Assembly: GCF_022024275.1 (NCBI RefSeq)
Contig: NZ_CP091804.1
Location: 434,001 to 498,000 of the forward strand
Length of the DNA stretch: 64,000 bases
Reading direction: 5' to 3'
DNA from: Sphingopyxis sp. BSN-002
GTDB lineage: Bacteria > Pseudomonadota > Alphaproteobacteria > Sphingomonadales > Sphingomonadaceae
The notes beneath the pieces were generated by a model that saw nothing but the letters and a program-made list of their open reading frames with translations, was not told where the DNA came from and searched no databases. The position numbers and the translations under genes were made by a program. This document shows, in pieces, positions 62,896-64,000 of this stretch. Each line of letters starts with the position of its first letter. Positions within the stretch are counted from its first letter, which is position 1.

Positions 62896-64000
62896 CGATG
62901 CTCGACGGCATTCGCATCGTCGACCTGACCACGGTCATCTTCGGCCCCTATGCAACGCAGATGCTCGCCGACCTGGGCGCCGAGGTGATCAAGGTCGAAA
63001 CCCCCGGAATCGGCGACGTGTCGCGCTATCTGGGCAGCGGAATCCCGGACCCCACGATGGGATCGATCCACCTGACCGTGAACCGCGGCAAGCGCTCGAT
63101 CGCCCTCGATCTCAAGAATCCCGATGACGCCGCCGTACTGCGTGATCTGATCGCGACTGCCGATGTCTTCTTTCACAATATCCGGGGCAAGGCGATCGCG
63201 CGCCTCGGTTTCGATTACGAAGCCTGCAAGGCGATCAGGCCCGACATCATCTATGTTCACGGCACGGGTTTCGGGCAGGACGGCCCCTATGCCGACCTGC
63301 AGGCCTATGACGACGTCATCCAGGCGGCGACGGGGACGACCAGCCTGCTGCCGCGCGTCGACGGCGATCCGCGGCCACGCTATCTCCCGTCGCTCATCGC
63401 CGACAAGATCGCGGGCCAGTTCGGCGCGCAGGCCATCCTTGCCGCGCTGGTCCACAAGCTGCGCACCGGCGACGGACAGGAGGTCGAAGTTCCGATGTTC
63501 GAATGTTTCGCCGCCTTCATGCTGACCGAGCATCTGCGCGACGCGACGCTCGATCCCGCGATCGGCCCGGCGGGCTATCCGCGCCAGCTCGATCCGACGC
63601 GCCAGCCCTTTCCCACCATCGACGGCTATATCGCGATCGTCCCCTATACCGTCGAATCCACCGGGCGGCTGATGGCGCTTCTCGGCAGCGAGACCCTGCT
63701 GACGGACCCGGCGTTCGAGGCCGCAAAAGCAGAGGGTAAGCACATGCACCTCGTCTATTCCGAGATCGCCCGCAAGACGCCGGCGAAGACCACCGGCGAA
63801 TGGCTCACGCTCTTCGCCGAGAACGACATTCCCGCAATGTCGGTTCGCGACCTTCAGGACATCAAGGACGATCCCCATTTTGTCGCGACCGGATTTTTCC
63901 GGCGGCGCCAACACCCGCAAGTCGGCGGCTTCCATGAGATGCAGCCGCCGGTGAAATATGGCGCTGGCGTCCCGCGCGACCTTGGCTTCGCACCGGCGGT
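62892..64000 (+). CDS. CaiB/BaiF-type CoA transferase, 5' part
   Basis: An acyl-CoA transferase (class III) of which 369 codons are in the window; the gene runs off the right end with no stop. The N-terminus is typical: 'GIRIVDLTTVIFGPYATQMLADLGAEVIKVE', then 'NRGKRSIALDLKNP' and 'FFHNIRGKAIARLGFDYE', where the catalytic aspartate of the family is expected at about residue 165-170. Further on 'YHGFGQDGPYAD'-like and 'GGQEVEVPMFECFAAFMLTEH' are present. Enzymes of this group move CoA between carnitine, bile acids, oxalate or aromatic acids; the substrate here is unknown. Confidence 0.9.
   Translation, partial: MTMLDGIRIVDLTTVIFGPYATQMLADLGAEVIKVETPGIGDVSRYLGSGIPDPTMGSIHLTVNRGKRSIALDLKNPDDAAVLRDLIATADVFFHNIRGKAIARLGFDYEACKAIRPDIIYVHGTGFGQDGPYADLQAYDDVIQAATGTTSLLPRVDGDPRPRYLPSLIADKIAGQFGAQAILAALVHKLRTGDGQEVEVPMFECFAAFMLTEHLRDATLDPAIGPAGYPRQLDPTRQPFPTIDGYIAIVPYTVESTGRLMALLGSETLLTDPAFEAAKAEGKHMHLVYSEIARKTPAKTTGEWLTLFAENDIPAMSVRDLQDIKDDPHFVATGFFRRRQHPQVGGFHEMQPPVKYGAGVPRDLGFAPA

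Overview
The window is high-GC, tightly packed chromosomal DNA of an alphaproteobacterium, most likely a sphingomonad close to Sphingopyxis. That rests on protein flavour and gene order: a large 'GTIVVTGSRI' TonB receptor, PhaR, ALA synthase (C4 heme route), the plsY-dprA and lepB-rnc-era blocks, and a methylmalonyl-CoA pathway operon. No organism name can be proved from the sequence. I found no rRNA, tRNA, transposon, prophage or CRISPR array. Almost all of it is ordinary chromosome with short gaps and many 4-bp ATGA/GTGA overlaps.

Layout. 1-7 kb: the start of a lipoyl-domain dehydrogenase subunit, a universal stress protein, an XRE regulator, rnr, proS (type 3) and phaR. 7-15 kb: a TonB-dependent receptor with a strong terminator, a prolyl 4-hydroxylase-like dioxygenase, alr, a sugar-porter-like MHS transporter and a divergent cyclase. 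15.0-24.7 kb: one long minus-strand run holding pccB, a secreted unknown, mce, mcm, a membrane unknown, bioB, a soluble unknown, pccA, a CsaA-like protein and a MAPEG protein. A divergent RamB/ScfR-type regulator (24.8-26.2 kb) has a tandem TTTGCAAA-type array before it. 26-36 kb: LysR/SDR pair with a perfect palindrome, gor, pgi, lepB-rnc-era and a secreted lipase-like hydrolase. 36-46.5 kb: topA, a membrane protein, a von Willebrand A protein, dprA-plsY, murI, and hemA plus a nitroreductase behind a Fur-like box. 46.5-51.9 kb: a cytochrome b561-YceI fusion, a GNAT protein, btaA-btaB for betaine lipid, a lipoprotein and a threonine dehydratase. 52.0-60.9 kb: polyamine region. 61-64 kb: a membrane-anchored sulfatase-fold transferase and a CaiB-type CoA transferase cut by the window end.

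How genes work together. The 15-25 kb operon takes propionyl-CoA to succinyl-CoA (PccAB, Mce, Mcm) and includes biotin synthase, whose product is the PccA cofactor. The 52-61 kb region encodes a complete carboxyspermidine-type route: ornithine decarboxylase makes putrescine, a carboxy(nor)spermidine dehydrogenase condenses it with aspartate semialdehyde, and a carboxy(nor)spermidine decarboxylase releases spermidine. The decarboxylase gene is preceded by a structured leader of the kind known as the speF element in alphaproteobacteria. BtaA/BtaB make diacylglyceryl trimethylhomoserine, a phosphorus-free membrane lipid.

The strongest candidates for new biology are the operator array and the unknown genes in the propionate/biotin operon, the leader RNA before ornithine decarboxylase, the cysteine-free thioredoxin reductase-like protein fused to a cyclic-nucleotide domain, and a 13-codon leader ORF coupled to the CoA transferase.
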